Shown: positions 17,450 to 26,655 of the stretch, one piece after another | Layout: each line of letters begins with the position of its first letter | How positions within the stretch are numbered: the first letter of the stretch is position 1 | Assembly (NCBI GenBank): GCA_004145795.1 | Contig: SEIO01000010.1 | Location: 1-64,000, forward strand | Direction: 5' to 3' | Source of the DNA: Lentibacillus lipolyticus | Lineage (GTDB): Bacteria; Bacillota; Bacilli; Bacillales; Amphibacillaceae | DNA: 64,000 nt | Notes under the pieces: model-generated | The model's database searches: none | What the model saw: the letters and a program-made list of their open reading frames with translations, nothing else | Told to the model about the DNA's origin: nothing | Program-made: the position numbers and the translations under genes

Positions 17450-18319
17450 CTATCCTGCTTTCAAACTGCTTGTCGGACTTTTTTCGTTTAAAATGACATA
17501 TCCTTTTCCATTGGTACGAACCGTTATATTGCCAAATGTTGCGGTTGGGTAGATAGCCGTGTCCACTTTTCGCAAATTCTCCATCACACGGTCAACCGGA
17601 TGGCCAAAGTCATTGTTTTTGCCATAGGTAAGGATGGCAGCTTTCGGATCCACCTCTTGCAAAAACTCTAACGAGGTGCTTGTATGTGAACCATGATGTG
17701 CCACTTTCAATATTTCTGCATCCAGTTCGTATTTTTTCAATAGCTTCTTTTCCTGTTCTTTGGCCACATCACTCATCAGCAGAAAATCTAATTCCTTAAA
17801 GGTCACTTTCATTACAATCGAAGACTTATTAGTTGATTTAGACCCTTTATTTGTATTCAATATCCGTACTTTCAGCTTTGGGTCCAGTTTAATCAGATCA
17901 TTTTGCCTTGCAATATCGATTGGAATTTGCTGTTTGATGATCTGACTGACATATCTGGCATATGTTCTGGTCGAATTCATCTTCCCGGTATCGAGTATCC
18001 GTTTTACTTCAAACGCTTTCATGACTTGAATCAAGCCGCCAATGTGATCGATATCCGGGTGTGTCGCAATCATGAGATCAATTTTGCCGACGTTTTGCTT
18101 TTTCAGGAACTTCACGACCTTTTTTCCTGCTTTCGGACGCCCGCCATCCACAAGAACGTTTTTGCCGGAAGGAGTCTGGATTAACATGCTATCCCCTTGC
18201 CCAACATCAATGAAGTGCACATCCAAATCCGGCTGCTGCTGCGCATTAATTTGTACCGGTATAATTATCGTTGATGCTATGATCATGATTAGTATGAATA
18301 TGTTCAAATGTCGCTGCAT
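17450..18319 (-). CDS. Secreted metallo-beta-lactamase-fold hydrolase, ComEC C-terminal type
   Basis: A protein of about 289 residues with a signal peptide (hydrophobic residues about 6-24, then NAQQQ). The metallo-beta-lactamase fold shows HFIDVGQGDSMLI, THPDIDHIGG (the HxHxDH-like metal motif near residue 85), MSDV near 190 and VAHHGSHTS near 215. This matches the extracellular C-terminal domain of ComEC/Rec2, which degrades or binds DNA during uptake, but here it stands alone without the channel. I chose the ATG at 18319; ATG 18328 overlaps the AAAGGA site. Nuclease activity is inference. Confidence 0.87.
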   Translation of the reverse strand: MQRHLNIFILIMIIASTIIIPVQINAQQQPDLDVHFIDVGQGDSMLIQTPSGKNVLVDGGRPKAGKKVVKFLKKQNVGKIDLMIATHPDIDHIGGLIQVMKAFEVKRILDTGKMNSTRTYARYVSQIIKQQIPIDIARQNDLIKLDPKLKVRILNTNKGSKSTNKSSIVMKVTFKELDFLLMSDVAKEQEKKLLKKYELDAEILKVAHHGSHTSTSLEFLQEVDPKAAILTYGKNNDFGHPVDRVMENLRKVDTAIYPTATFGNITVRTNGKGYVILNEKSPTSSLKAG

Positions 18320-18473
18320 GAAAAACATCCTTTTGGGTCTGGTTCCATTTTATTTTTTCACGGATTAAGGGTTCTATTATGTGCATGAAAAACAAAAAAT
18401 ATTTCAAATTAAGTTAGAGTACTGGCATTTGCTGAGAAGATAATACCGGATGCGGACGGGATGATTCCCATAC

Positions 18474-18504
18474 ACAAAAAGCCGCTGACATGTCAGCGGC
18501 TTTC
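18474..18504 (-). terminator. Terminator of clpE
   Basis: AAAGCCGCTGACATGTCAGCGGCTTT is a perfect palindrome spanning 18479-18504 (pairing halves GCCGCTGACA and TGTCAGCGGC). On the minus strand it is followed by TTTTT, just past the clpE stop. Confidence 0.88.
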
Positions 18505-18518
18505 CCCCTAATCAATGG

Positions 18519-20651
18519 TTATTCATCTTTTGCAACAACAATTTCACCATTGTCTACATATGCTTTCACATTTTTTATTTCTTCGTCTTCCAGAATCAGA
18601 TCCGTCAATTGGTCCTCGATTTTATCCTGGATAACGCGGCGCAGTGGGCGTGCACCGAAGCGGCGATCATAGCCAAGGTTTACCAGCCCCTGCTTGGCCT
18701 CATCTGTAATCGTAATGGAAATATCATTTTCCTCAATTGTTTCTTCAAGGTCAGTAAGCATCAGATCAACAATGTGCAATAAGCTGTCTTCTTCAAGTTC
18801 ATTGAATTGAATGATGCTATCAAACCTGTTCAGGAATTCTGGCTTGAAGTATGCACTCAAGTTTTCCAGCGTAGATACGGAATCATGCTCATCCCGGTTG
18901 AAGCCAACGCTAACTTGTTTTTCACCAGTTCCAGCGTTACTGGTCATGATGATAACCGTATCTTTAAAGCTTACTGTACGGCCATGTGAATCGGTCAGCT
19001 GGCCATCTTCCATAATTTGCAGGAACATGTTCTGCACATCTGGGTGTGCTTTTTCGATTTCATCCAGCAAAATAATGGAATAAGGATTTCGGCGCACTTT
19101 TTCTGTGAGCTGGCCGGCTTCTTCGTGTCCAACATATCCAGGTGGTGAACCGATGATTTTCGAGACGGCGTGTTTTTCCATATACTCACTCATATCAAGC
19201 CGAATCAAGCTATCGCGCGTGCCAAACAGTTCTTCCGCAAGTGCTTTAGTCAATTCCGTCTTACCGACACCGGTCGGTCCGACAAATAGGAAGGAACCAA
19301 TAGGGCGGTATTTCGATTTTAACCCGGCACGGCTGCGGCGAACAGCTTTGGCTACTTTTTGTACTGCTTCATCCTGGCCGATGACTTTTGCGCCAAGCTG
19401 CTCAGCAAGATTTCGCATTTTTTCCTGTTCATCTGCCTGCAGTTTCGTAACCGGAATGCCGGTTTTTTCCTCGACGATCAATTGAATGTCAGAAACATCC
19501 ACATCAATATCTTGCTGTTCATCTTTTGCTTTTTCAAGCTGTTTTTGCAACTGGATTTCCTGGTAACGCAAGTGTGCGGCGCGTTCGTAATCCTCCCGCT
19601 CTGCTGCTTGTTCTTTTTCACGGACGATTTCATTCAACCGGTTCTGGATGGAGTCGGAATCTTTTTCGGCATTGTCCAGATTAAGCCGTGATCCGACTTC
19701 ATCCATTAAATCGATTGCTTTGTCCGGCAGATAACGGTCTTGGATGTAACGCTTGGACAATGTCACAAATGAACGGATCGCTTCGTCTGAATAACGCACT
19801 TCATGGAACTTTTCATACCGGTCTTTAATACCATTAAGAATAGCTATAGCATCTTCCTCGGATGGTTCGTGCACCATGACCGGCTGGAAGCGGCGTTCAA
19901 GTGCAGCGTCTTTTTCGATTTCGCGATATTCCTTTAAGGTGGTTGCGCCAATCAGTTGCAGCTCTCCACGTGCCAGCGCCGGTTTCAAAATGTTGCCGGC
20001 ATCCATTTGTGAGCTTTCTGCTGTACCGGCACCGACGAGCAGGTGCACCTCATCGACAAACAGGATAACATCATCACGTTCCTGCACTTCTGAAACGAGC
20101 TGTTTCATGCGTTCTTCAAACTGTCCGCGCATGCTCGTGTTGGCCACGAGTGATGCTACATCCAGTAAGTAAATTTCTTTGTTCATCAGTTTGGCTGGAA
20201 CTTTTCCTTCTGTGATTTTCAGTGCCAGTCCTTCAGCTATTGCTGTTTTACCGACACCAGGCTCACCAATTAGCACCGGATTGTTTTTATTCCGGCGGTT
20301 TAGGGTTTCAATGACGCGTTTAACTTCATTGTCGCGCCCGACAACTGGATCAATCATGCCTTGTCTGGCTTCATGGGTCACATTTTTGCCCATTTGCTCC
20401 AGAAGGCTGTTATCATTGCCGGCTTGCTGTTTTGTCTTTGTACCGGTGAACCCTTGACCTTGGCCACCATTGCCCTGGAAAAATCCTGATGCAAAGTTGC
20501 CTTGTTGGCCCTGACCGTAGTCACCGCTCATCATACTATTTTGTATCTCATGAAAACATTGCTCACATAGATGCATGTTCATTCTTTGCTGGTTAATTTG
20601 CATTGACATGTTAATTGATGCTGGACGAATACCGCAATTTTGACATTGCAT
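18519..20651 (-). CDS. clpE: ATP-dependent Clp protease ATPase subunit ClpE
   Basis: A 710-residue Hsp100 unfoldase that partners ClpP. The N-terminal zinc finger has CxxC pairs at residues 3-6 (CQNC) and near 29-32 (CEQC) and is diagnostic of ClpE. A glycine/glutamine-rich linker (about 45-80) follows, then AAA domain 1 (GEPGVGKT near 128), a short middle domain with UVR-like coiled coil (about 320-400) and AAA domain 2 (GPTGVGKTE near 470). Two CtsR operators lie upstream, so heat-stress repression by CtsR is very likely. Confidence 0.96.
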   Translation of the reverse strand: MQCQNCGIRPASINMSMQINQQRMNMHLCEQCFHEIQNSMMSGDYGQGQQGNFASGFFQGNGGQGQGFTGTKTKQQAGNDNSLLEQMGKNVTHEARQGMIDPVVGRDNEVKRVIETLNRRNKNNPVLIGEPGVGKTAIAEGLALKITEGKVPAKLMNKEIYLLDVASLVANTSMRGQFEERMKQLVSEVQERDDVILFVDEVHLLVGAGTAESSQMDAGNILKPALARGELQLIGATTLKEYREIEKDAALERRFQPVMVHEPSEEDAIAILNGIKDRYEKFHEVRYSDEAIRSFVTLSKRYIQDRYLPDKAIDLMDEVGSRLNLDNAEKDSDSIQNRLNEIVREKEQAAEREDYERAAHLRYQEIQLQKQLEKAKDEQQDIDVDVSDIQLIVEEKTGIPVTKLQADEQEKMRNLAEQLGAKVIGQDEAVQKVAKAVRRSRAGLKSKYRPIGSFLFVGPTGVGKTELTKALAEELFGTRDSLIRLDMSEYMEKHAVSKIIGSPPGYVGHEEAGQLTEKVRRNPYSIILLDEIEKAHPDVQNMFLQIMEDGQLTDSHGRTVSFKDTVIIMTSNAGTGEKQVSVGFNRDEHDSVSTLENLSAYFKPEFLNRFDSIIQFNELEEDSLLHIVDLMLTDLEETIEENDISITITDEAKQGLVNLGYDRRFGARPLRRVIQDKIEDQLTDLILEDEEIKNVKAYVDNGEIVVAKDE

Positions 20652-20698
20652 ATCCGATTCCTCCTTTATTATGTGAAGGTCAATTTCTTAACTTTGAC

Positions 20699-20715
20699 TT
20701 TGACTTTCTTTGACC
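20699..20715 (-). promoter_or_regulatory. CtsR operator 1 of clpE
   Basis: On the minus strand GGTCAAA-GAA-AGTCAAA, an exact match to the heptad direct repeat bound by CtsR. A further AGTCAAAG-type half site continues to 20693. Confidence 0.9.
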
Positions 20716-20726
20716 TTTCAATTGTT

Positions 20727-20755
20727 ATTATACTCTGACCTTCTTTGACTTTCAA
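20727..20755 (-). promoter_or_regulatory. clpE promoter with CtsR operator 2
   Basis: TTGAAA (20750-20755) and TATAAT (20727-20732) are 17 bp apart. Between them AGTCAAA-GAA-GGTCAGA (20734-20750) is a second CtsR repeat with one deviation, placed to block RNA polymerase. Confidence 0.85.
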
Positions 20756-20895
20756 GTACCTGGGCTTAATTTTTTTGATGAAATTTATTTTGCTGTTTCT
20801 AAAAGACTGTTGCTTTTGCGTACCTTAGAAACACTGTTTATTGCCCGCAAGTGCTATATAGTTTATTTCAAATCTTTCTTTATTGTTATTACCAT

Positions 20896-20928
20896 AAAAA
20901 AGCTGTCCCAAACATGGGGCAGCTTTTT
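20896..20928. terminator. Terminator of the acyl-CoA synthetase gene
   Basis: AAAAAGCTG.CCC and GGG.CAGCTTTTT pair around AAACAT; the T-run is on both sides. Confidence 0.85.
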
Positions 20929-20937
20929 AAAAGTGTT

Positions 20938-22515
20938 CTATTGTTTTGCTTTTTCTTTCTGCCTCAACTCAACACGTCTAATCTTACCTGACGCCGTTTT
21001 TGGCAATTCATCGATAAACGCAATTTCTCTAGGATATTTATATGGTGCTGTCCATTCTTTTACATGGTCCTGCAGTTCTTTAACCAAATCCGGACTGGCA
21101 GTCGCATCTGCCTGCAACACGATGAAAGCTTTCACAATATTCCCCCGGACTTCATGTGGACTTGCCACAACAGCGCACTCCTGGACGGATGGATGTTTAA
21201 CGAGAGCGTCTTCCACCTCAAATGGACCGATTGTATAACCGGAACTAATGATAATATCATCACTCCGGCCTTCAAACCAGAAATAGCCATCATCGTCTTT
21301 CGATGCCTGATCACCTGTGACATAGTAATCACCGCGCTGGGTCATCTTTGTGCGCTCAGGATCTTTATAATATTCCCGGAACAGCGCAGGGCTGTCCAGT
21401 TTAACCGCAATATCCCCGATTTCGTTTGACGGAACCGGCTGCCCGTCTTCATCAATAATTTCCACCTCATTGCCTGGGGTCGGTTTACCCATGGATCCCG
21501 GCTTCACTTCCATATTCTCCATGACACCAAGCAGAAGCGTGTTCTCTGTCTGGCCATACCCATCTCTTACCGTTATATGGAAATAATGCCGGAATGTATC
21601 GATCACTTCCCGGTTGAGCGGTTCACCTGCTGATACTGCACTGCGGAGCGCTGGAAGCTGATAGTCTGCCAGATTATCGACTTTTGCCATTAGCCTGTAT
21701 TCCGTCGGAGTGCAGCACAGCACATTGATATCGTAATCCTGCAGCAGCCCAAGATATGTCTTCGGGTCAAATTTGCCGAGATAGACGAAACCGGTAGCCC
21801 CGCATCCAAGCACTGAAAGGAAAGGGCTCCAAATCCATTTTTGCCAGCCTGGACCCGCCGTCGCCCAGACACGGTCACCTTCATTGATGGAGAGCCAGTT
21901 TTCCGGTGCTGTCTTGAGGTGAGCATACCCCCACCCATGCGTATGAACGACCCCTTTCGGATTTCCAGTTGTTCCTGACGTATATGGAAGAAAGGCAACG
22001 TCGTCCCTCGTTGTGTCCGCCATAGTCAATTCGTCGTTGGCTTCTGCCTTTAATGCGTCCAAGTCGTGCCAACCTTCAACAGCACCACCGACTGAAAATA
22101 ATGTCAGCTGATTATATTCTTTCACTTCTTTAAAGTCATCAACGTATGGGTGATAACTGACAACCGCACTCACTTCCCCATGGCTGATTCGGTATTGTAA
22201 ATCCTTAGTTTTCAGCATTTCCGAACTAGGAATAACGATCATTCCGGATTTCAGCGCAGCAAGGTAGGTTTCATACGCTGCAATAAGCCTAGGTATCATA
22301 ACAAGAACTTTATCACCCTTTTTGAGCCCTTTCTCCTTGAAAGCGTTGCCAATTCTATTTACATTTTTCACCAGATGGCCATATGTAATTTCTCGCGTAT
22401 TCCCGGCTTCATCCCGCCAGATCAATGCTTGTCTCCCAGGACTTTCCGTTGCATAACGTTCCATTTCCATGACAATATTATAAGTTTCTGGAGCAATCAA
22501 ATCTTCCCGTTTCAT
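20938..22515 (-). CDS. Acyl-CoA synthetase, AMP-forming (medium-chain type)
   Basis: A 525-residue ANL-family enzyme joining carboxylic acids to CoA through an acyl-AMP. Visible marks are the phosphate loop YTSGTTGNPKGVVHTH (about residue 170-185), GYGQTENTLLLG, GDQASKDDDGYFWFEGRSDDIIISSGY (the hinge and A8 motif) and the catalytic lysine in LPKTASGKIRR near residue 510. It is most like the acetyl-/medium-chain acyl-CoA synthetases of bacilli (YtcI/AcsM type). GGAG lies 9 nt before the ATG at 22515. The chain length accepted is unknown. Confidence 0.9.
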   Translation of the reverse strand: MKREDLIAPETYNIVMEMERYATESPGRQALIWRDEAGNTREITYGHLVKNVNRIGNAFKEKGLKKGDKVLVMIPRLIAAYETYLAALKSGMIVIPSSEMLKTKDLQYRISHGEVSAVVSYHPYVDDFKEVKEYNQLTLFSVGGAVEGWHDLDALKAEANDELTMADTTRDDVAFLPYTSGTTGNPKGVVHTHGWGYAHLKTAPENWLSINEGDRVWATAGPGWQKWIWSPFLSVLGCGATGFVYLGKFDPKTYLGLLQDYDINVLCCTPTEYRLMAKVDNLADYQLPALRSAVSAGEPLNREVIDTFRHYFHITVRDGYGQTENTLLLGVMENMEVKPGSMGKPTPGNEVEIIDEDGQPVPSNEIGDIAVKLDSPALFREYYKDPERTKMTQRGDYYVTGDQASKDDDGYFWFEGRSDDIIISSGYTIGPFEVEDALVKHPSVQECAVVASPHEVRGNIVKAFIVLQADATASPDLVKELQDHVKEWTAPYKYPREIAFIDELPKTASGKIRRVELRQKEKAKQ

Positions 22516-22715
22516 CACATCAACTCCAAATTTAGATTTAACCCATTATAACAAAAATTAAAAAATTTTAAATAGAAATTGCCGTGTACGTTTTCGCTCT
22601 ATTTCGACATTAAATGACAAATTTTTAAGAAAACACCTTCCTTTATATCCGATTTTATATTAAAATTATGTTACATTTATAAAATTTTAATGGCATTGGA
22701 TAGGGAGATAATCGG

Positions 22716-25688
22716 ATGCGAGCAAATTCTTTTCTAGCAAAATTGTTTCGTAAAACAAAAACAGATATCGATGACCGAAGCAACAATAAGCATTTACTTC
22801 TCCGTCATGCTTCGTTAGCTAGGTATCATTCAGATCTAATCGTTGTACTTTCACCAAAAGGAAAGATTGTTTCCCAGAACCACGGAAGTATCAATGAATT
22901 TCTGGGATGCTCTCCAGCATCAGCCATTCGCTATAAAGATTTTCTAAGGAAGACAGACTATCACAAACTTCGAAAAGCGTTTGTGAACGCACTGCGGGGG
23001 CAAACAGCTCGGCACGATAGTCCCATTACGCACAAAGATGGCAGTACCATTCATGTTACACTCACCTTCATCCCCAATTGGACAAAGGATAAGGATGTGC
23101 AAGGTGTTTACATCATCGTCCGGGATAACACGAGACACCGGAGGATAATGGATGAATTGGAACTCTATAAAAGTCATATGGAACATGTCCAGCAAATTGC
23201 CCAAGTCGGCAGCTGGGAATATTTGATTAGGGAGGACCACTTACGATGCTCGGACTATCTCCATGATATATATGGAATTAAACGGACAGAGGGACAGTTA
23301 CCTATGGACATGCTGGTTCAGCAAGTTCATCCGGATGATTATCAAAAGTTAAAAACAACAATCACAAAAGCCATCCAAAAAGGAATCAGCTATGTCATTG
23401 ATTTTCGGATTTTCCATGGAAACACCAATGAACTACGTTATCTTAAAGCCCAAGCAGAGACAATCTGGAAAAGTGGCAAGCCCTATAAACTAATCGGCGT
23501 TGTTCAGGACAACACTACCCAGTACAAGCTGGAAAATCAGATGGAACAAGCTAAAGCACAATCACGGATGCTGATAGACGAACTGACAGTTGGCATATGG
23601 CTGATGGAATATGCAACAGGAAAGCTGGAATACATATCAAAGGGAGCAGAAGAACTGCTGCAATACCCGCTTCAAAATCTGTATGATGAACTTGGGATCT
23701 GGGAGAAACTGTTGCATCCTGACGATAAACAAGAAGTGATCAACCGGCAACAACGGCTGGCTAAAGGGGAGCCAATCCGCCATCAATACCGTATCCAATG
23801 TGGAGATGGAACGCTCAAATGGGTATATGATCAGACCATCCCCCAATTCGATGACAGCGGCCAGCTCACCCACTTATTTGGTATGATGGCCGATATTACA
23901 CCGGAAATGGAAATGCGGTATAAACTTGACTATCTCGCTTCCCATGATGCGTTAACTGCACTGCCGAACCAGCGCAGTCTGTACGAAAAATTGGATACCT
24001 TGTGTTCCGCCACCCAGTCAGACGACAGCCCGTTTGCACTCTTTTATCTTGACTTGGACCGGTTTCAATTGATCAACGATTCCCTCGGATATACCATTGG
24101 TGATACTGTTCTGAAAACCATCTCCACCAGGCTGATAGCTGTACTGCCGGATGACAGTTATTTGGCACGCATCAGCAGCAATGATTTCGTTTTAATCATC
24201 GAAAACTACCAATCAAAAAATGCCGTGTTTCGACTGGCCGAACAAGTAATTGAAACAATCGAAGAGCCTGTAACCGTAGACGGGTATGAATTACACGTGA
24301 CCACCAGTATTGGCATCGGGTTCTATCCAGAAGACGGAGATGACAAACTTTCACTGCTGGAAAGTGCCCATGCGGCATTACACCGTGCCAAACAACTGGG
24401 AAAAAATAATTATCAACTGTACTCCGTTTCCAAAGACATCACTTCTTATAAGAAATTTGCACTTGAAAAGGATATGCGGGCCGCTATCGAAAGGGAAGAA
24501 TTTGAAGTTTATTTCCAGCCACAAGTGCGGACATCCACCGGAACGATTCAGGGGGCAGAGGCACTGATACGCTGGAATCATACGGATTGGGGACTTGTAT
24601 CCCCCGGCGAATTCATTCCTCTAGCCGAAGAAAACCATCTCATCCATGAGATTGGGGACTGGGTCATAGCACACGTGTGCCAACAGCTACGAAAGTGGAA
24701 GGATGCGGGCTACACCTTACGTCCGATTGCAATCAACGTCTCGCCTATCCGACTCATGAAAAAGGGATTGGTTGACTTTGTCGAAGCTCAGCTGACCCGG
24801 TACAGCATCCCAGCCAAATACTTGGAACTGGAAATAACAGAAAGCTCCCTGTTAAAAAATGAGAAAGTCGTTCTGAACACACTGGAAGGGCTTCGGAATT
24901 TGGGCATCTCGATTGCCATCGATGACTTTGGCACCGGCCATTCGTCGCTAACCTATGTACAGCAGTTCACCGCCGACACCATTAAAATTGACAAAAGCTT
25001 TATCCAAAGCATTGCGGCAGAGCACAACAGTGGAACAGCCATCACCTCATCCATTCTCCACCTAGCCCGCGGGCTGGACATGAAAGTAGTTGCCGAGGGC
25101 GTCGAAGAACACGTACAACTGGAATTTTTGACCCAACACGAATGTGATGAAATTCAGGGATATTTATTTTCTAAGCCAGTTTCATTGGCAACGTTTGAAC
25201 AAATGCTGGAAACCGGCTATCTTAAACCAAATAAAACAAAGCTGACAAGAGCACCGGAAGAAGAACGCCGAAACTATTTCCGGCTGGAGTTCCCATCACC
25301 GCTTCTTGGCGAAATGACCATACGAGAAATAAATGAACGGAAGGTAAACCTCGGTTCAGCGAACATTTTAATTGAAGATATTGGGCTTGGCGGCCTGAAA
25401 ATACTGACAGCACTAAAACTGCCAATCAATTCATCGATGAAGCTGCAATTTAACGTTACATTAATGGGAGAGCAATTTGAGCTATGCGGGGAATTAGCAT
25501 GGAAGAATGAAGCAAAAGGTGATACCTTTTATTACGGCGTCGAATTCAGTATTACGGAAGCGGAAAAAGACCGGCTGGCAGGCATTATTAATAAAATGAG
25601 CGTACTTGTAAGGCTGAACCATGACATTCCGGAAACAAATTTTATAGAAGGAAGCCCCTATGCCTATATAAATAAACATCACTTGTGA
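22716..25688 (+). CDS. Triple-PAS GGDEF-EAL-PilZ cyclic-di-GMP protein
   Basis: A 990-residue cytoplasmic signalling protein. Three PAS/PAC modules cover about residues 30-145, 160-275 and 285-405. A GGDEF domain (about 410-570) follows, with its signature changed to SSNDF, so cyclase activity is unlikely. The EAL domain (about 585-835) keeps its catalytic set: EALIRW, AINVSP, LEITES, IDDFGTG, KIDKSF and VVAEGVEE. The C-terminal PilZ domain (about 860-975) has ERRNYFRLEF and DIGLGGLKI, the two c-di-GMP contacts. Reading: an active phosphodiesterase with PAS sensing and a built-in ligand-binding tail. No membrane segment is seen. It is alone in its transcription unit. Confidence 0.93.
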   Translation: MRANSFLAKLFRKTKTDIDDRSNNKHLLLRHASLARYHSDLIVVLSPKGKIVSQNHGSINEFLGCSPASAIRYKDFLRKTDYHKLRKAFVNALRGQTARHDSPITHKDGSTIHVTLTFIPNWTKDKDVQGVYIIVRDNTRHRRIMDELELYKSHMEHVQQIAQVGSWEYLIREDHLRCSDYLHDIYGIKRTEGQLPMDMLVQQVHPDDYQKLKTTITKAIQKGISYVIDFRIFHGNTNELRYLKAQAETIWKSGKPYKLIGVVQDNTTQYKLENQMEQAKAQSRMLIDELTVGIWLMEYATGKLEYISKGAEELLQYPLQNLYDELGIWEKLLHPDDKQEVINRQQRLAKGEPIRHQYRIQCGDGTLKWVYDQTIPQFDDSGQLTHLFGMMADITPEMEMRYKLDYLASHDALTALPNQRSLYEKLDTLCSATQSDDSPFALFYLDLDRFQLINDSLGYTIGDTVLKTISTRLIAVLPDDSYLARISSNDFVLIIENYQSKNAVFRLAEQVIETIEEPVTVDGYELHVTTSIGIGFYPEDGDDKLSLLESAHAALHRAKQLGKNNYQLYSVSKDITSYKKFALEKDMRAAIEREEFEVYFQPQVRTSTGTIQGAEALIRWNHTDWGLVSPGEFIPLAEENHLIHEIGDWVIAHVCQQLRKWKDAGYTLRPIAINVSPIRLMKKGLVDFVEAQLTRYSIPAKYLELEITESSLLKNEKVVLNTLEGLRNLGISIAIDDFGTGHSSLTYVQQFTADTIKIDKSFIQSIAAEHNSGTAITSSILHLARGLDMKVVAEGVEEHVQLEFLTQHECDEIQGYLFSKPVSLATFEQMLETGYLKPNKTKLTRAPEEERRNYFRLEFPSPLLGEMTIREINERKVNLGSANILIEDIGLGGLKILTALKLPINSSMKLQFNVTLMGEQFELCGELAWKNEAKGDTFYYGVEFSITEAEKDRLAGIINKMSVLVRLNHDIPETNFIEGSPYAYINKHHL

Positions 25689-25709
25689 AGGTACAGATCT
25701 TATCTGCCA

Positions 25710-25757
25710 AAAAAATCAGCATGTGAACGATGTTCCGAGTTCACATGCTGATTTTAA
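25710..25757. terminator. Terminator between the c-di-GMP gene and pdaA
   Basis: AATCAGCATGTGAAC and GTTCACATGCTGATT (15 bp) pair around a 10-nt loop, flanked by A and T runs; it can serve both converging genes. Confidence 0.9.
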
Positions 25758-25793
25758 TCTACATTATTTGTTTTGTACTTACTGCTGGCGGTA

Positions 25794-26594
25794 TCAATAT
25801 CCGTAAATCGGGCGTGGAAGCATATCTTTCATTACCATGTGATCCAGGCTTTTAAATTGATAGCCCTGTTTCTTCAGCGTCGTAATCATCTTATCGAGCG
25901 CTTTAGCATTATCCGATGATACAGTATGAAGGAGGATAACCGCTCCAGGGTGGATATGATCCATTATATTTTCGTACGCATGTTTCCATCCCTTCTGGTT
26001 TCCTGTGTTCCAGTCAACAAAGGCCAATGACCAGAATGTATGAATATAGCCCAAATCATTTGCCCATTTTAGGGTTCGCTCGTTGAACATCCCTTTTGGC
26101 GGGCGCAAATATTTTATGTCTTCCTGGCTGGATACTTCAGAGACCGCCTCCTCGAGCGATTCCAGTTCTTTGCGCATGGATTTTTTAGAGACTACCGTGA
26201 GATCCGGATGGTGGTAGGAATGGTTGCCTATTATATGTCCTTCATCTGCCATTCGTTTAACAAGATCAGGCTCACTTTTCACGTAGTGTCCGGTCAGAAA
26301 AAATGTTGCCGGCACATCATGTTTTTTCAAGACATCAAGAATGTCGTCCGTATACCCTTCCTCATACCCGTTATCAAAGGTAAGGTATAATTCCTTTTCT
26401 CCGGAATCATCTGCATAATATGCACCGTATTCCTCAAGGATCTGTTTAAATTTACCAATTTCCGGTAACTCATGTTCCTCATTCTTTTTAAAGCCCCAGC
26501 CATAACCGCTTTGTGCTTCGGCTGCAGGTAAATGGAAGGAAAAAGCAAGGAAAGAGACGAAGATTATCGCTAAGTAAGCAATTGTTTGTCGCAT
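25794..26594 (-). CDS. pdaA: Polysaccharide deacetylase PdaA (muramic delta-lactam formation)
   Basis: A 266-residue exported N-acetylmuramic acid deacetylase needed for muramic-delta-lactam in the spore cortex, and so for germination. A signal peptide covers about residues 1-25. The NodB domain has TFDNGYEEGY (motif 1; the usual second Asp is Asn, as I recall for B. subtilis PdaA), the zinc histidines HSYHHPD (near 140-146), RPPKGMFN and HTVSSD. The start at 26594 precedes the signal peptide. The gene upstream (YuiF-like) ends only about 60 bp away on the same strand. Sporulation expression in the forespore is expected. Confidence 0.93.
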   Translation of the reverse strand: MRQTIAYLAIIFVSFLAFSFHLPAAEAQSGYGWGFKKNEEHELPEIGKFKQILEEYGAYYADDSGEKELYLTFDNGYEEGYTDDILDVLKKHDVPATFFLTGHYVKSEPDLVKRMADEGHIIGNHSYHHPDLTVVSKKSMRKELESLEEAVSEVSSQEDIKYLRPPKGMFNERTLKWANDLGYIHTFWSLAFVDWNTGNQKGWKHAYENIMDHIHPGAVILLHTVSSDNAKALDKMITTLKKQGYQFKSLDHMVMKDMLPRPIYGY

Positions 26595-26655
26595 AGCGCA
26601 CCCCACTTCATTTTTTCCTTACTTTGTCCTGACTCATTCCATTTTATTCTCGTTT

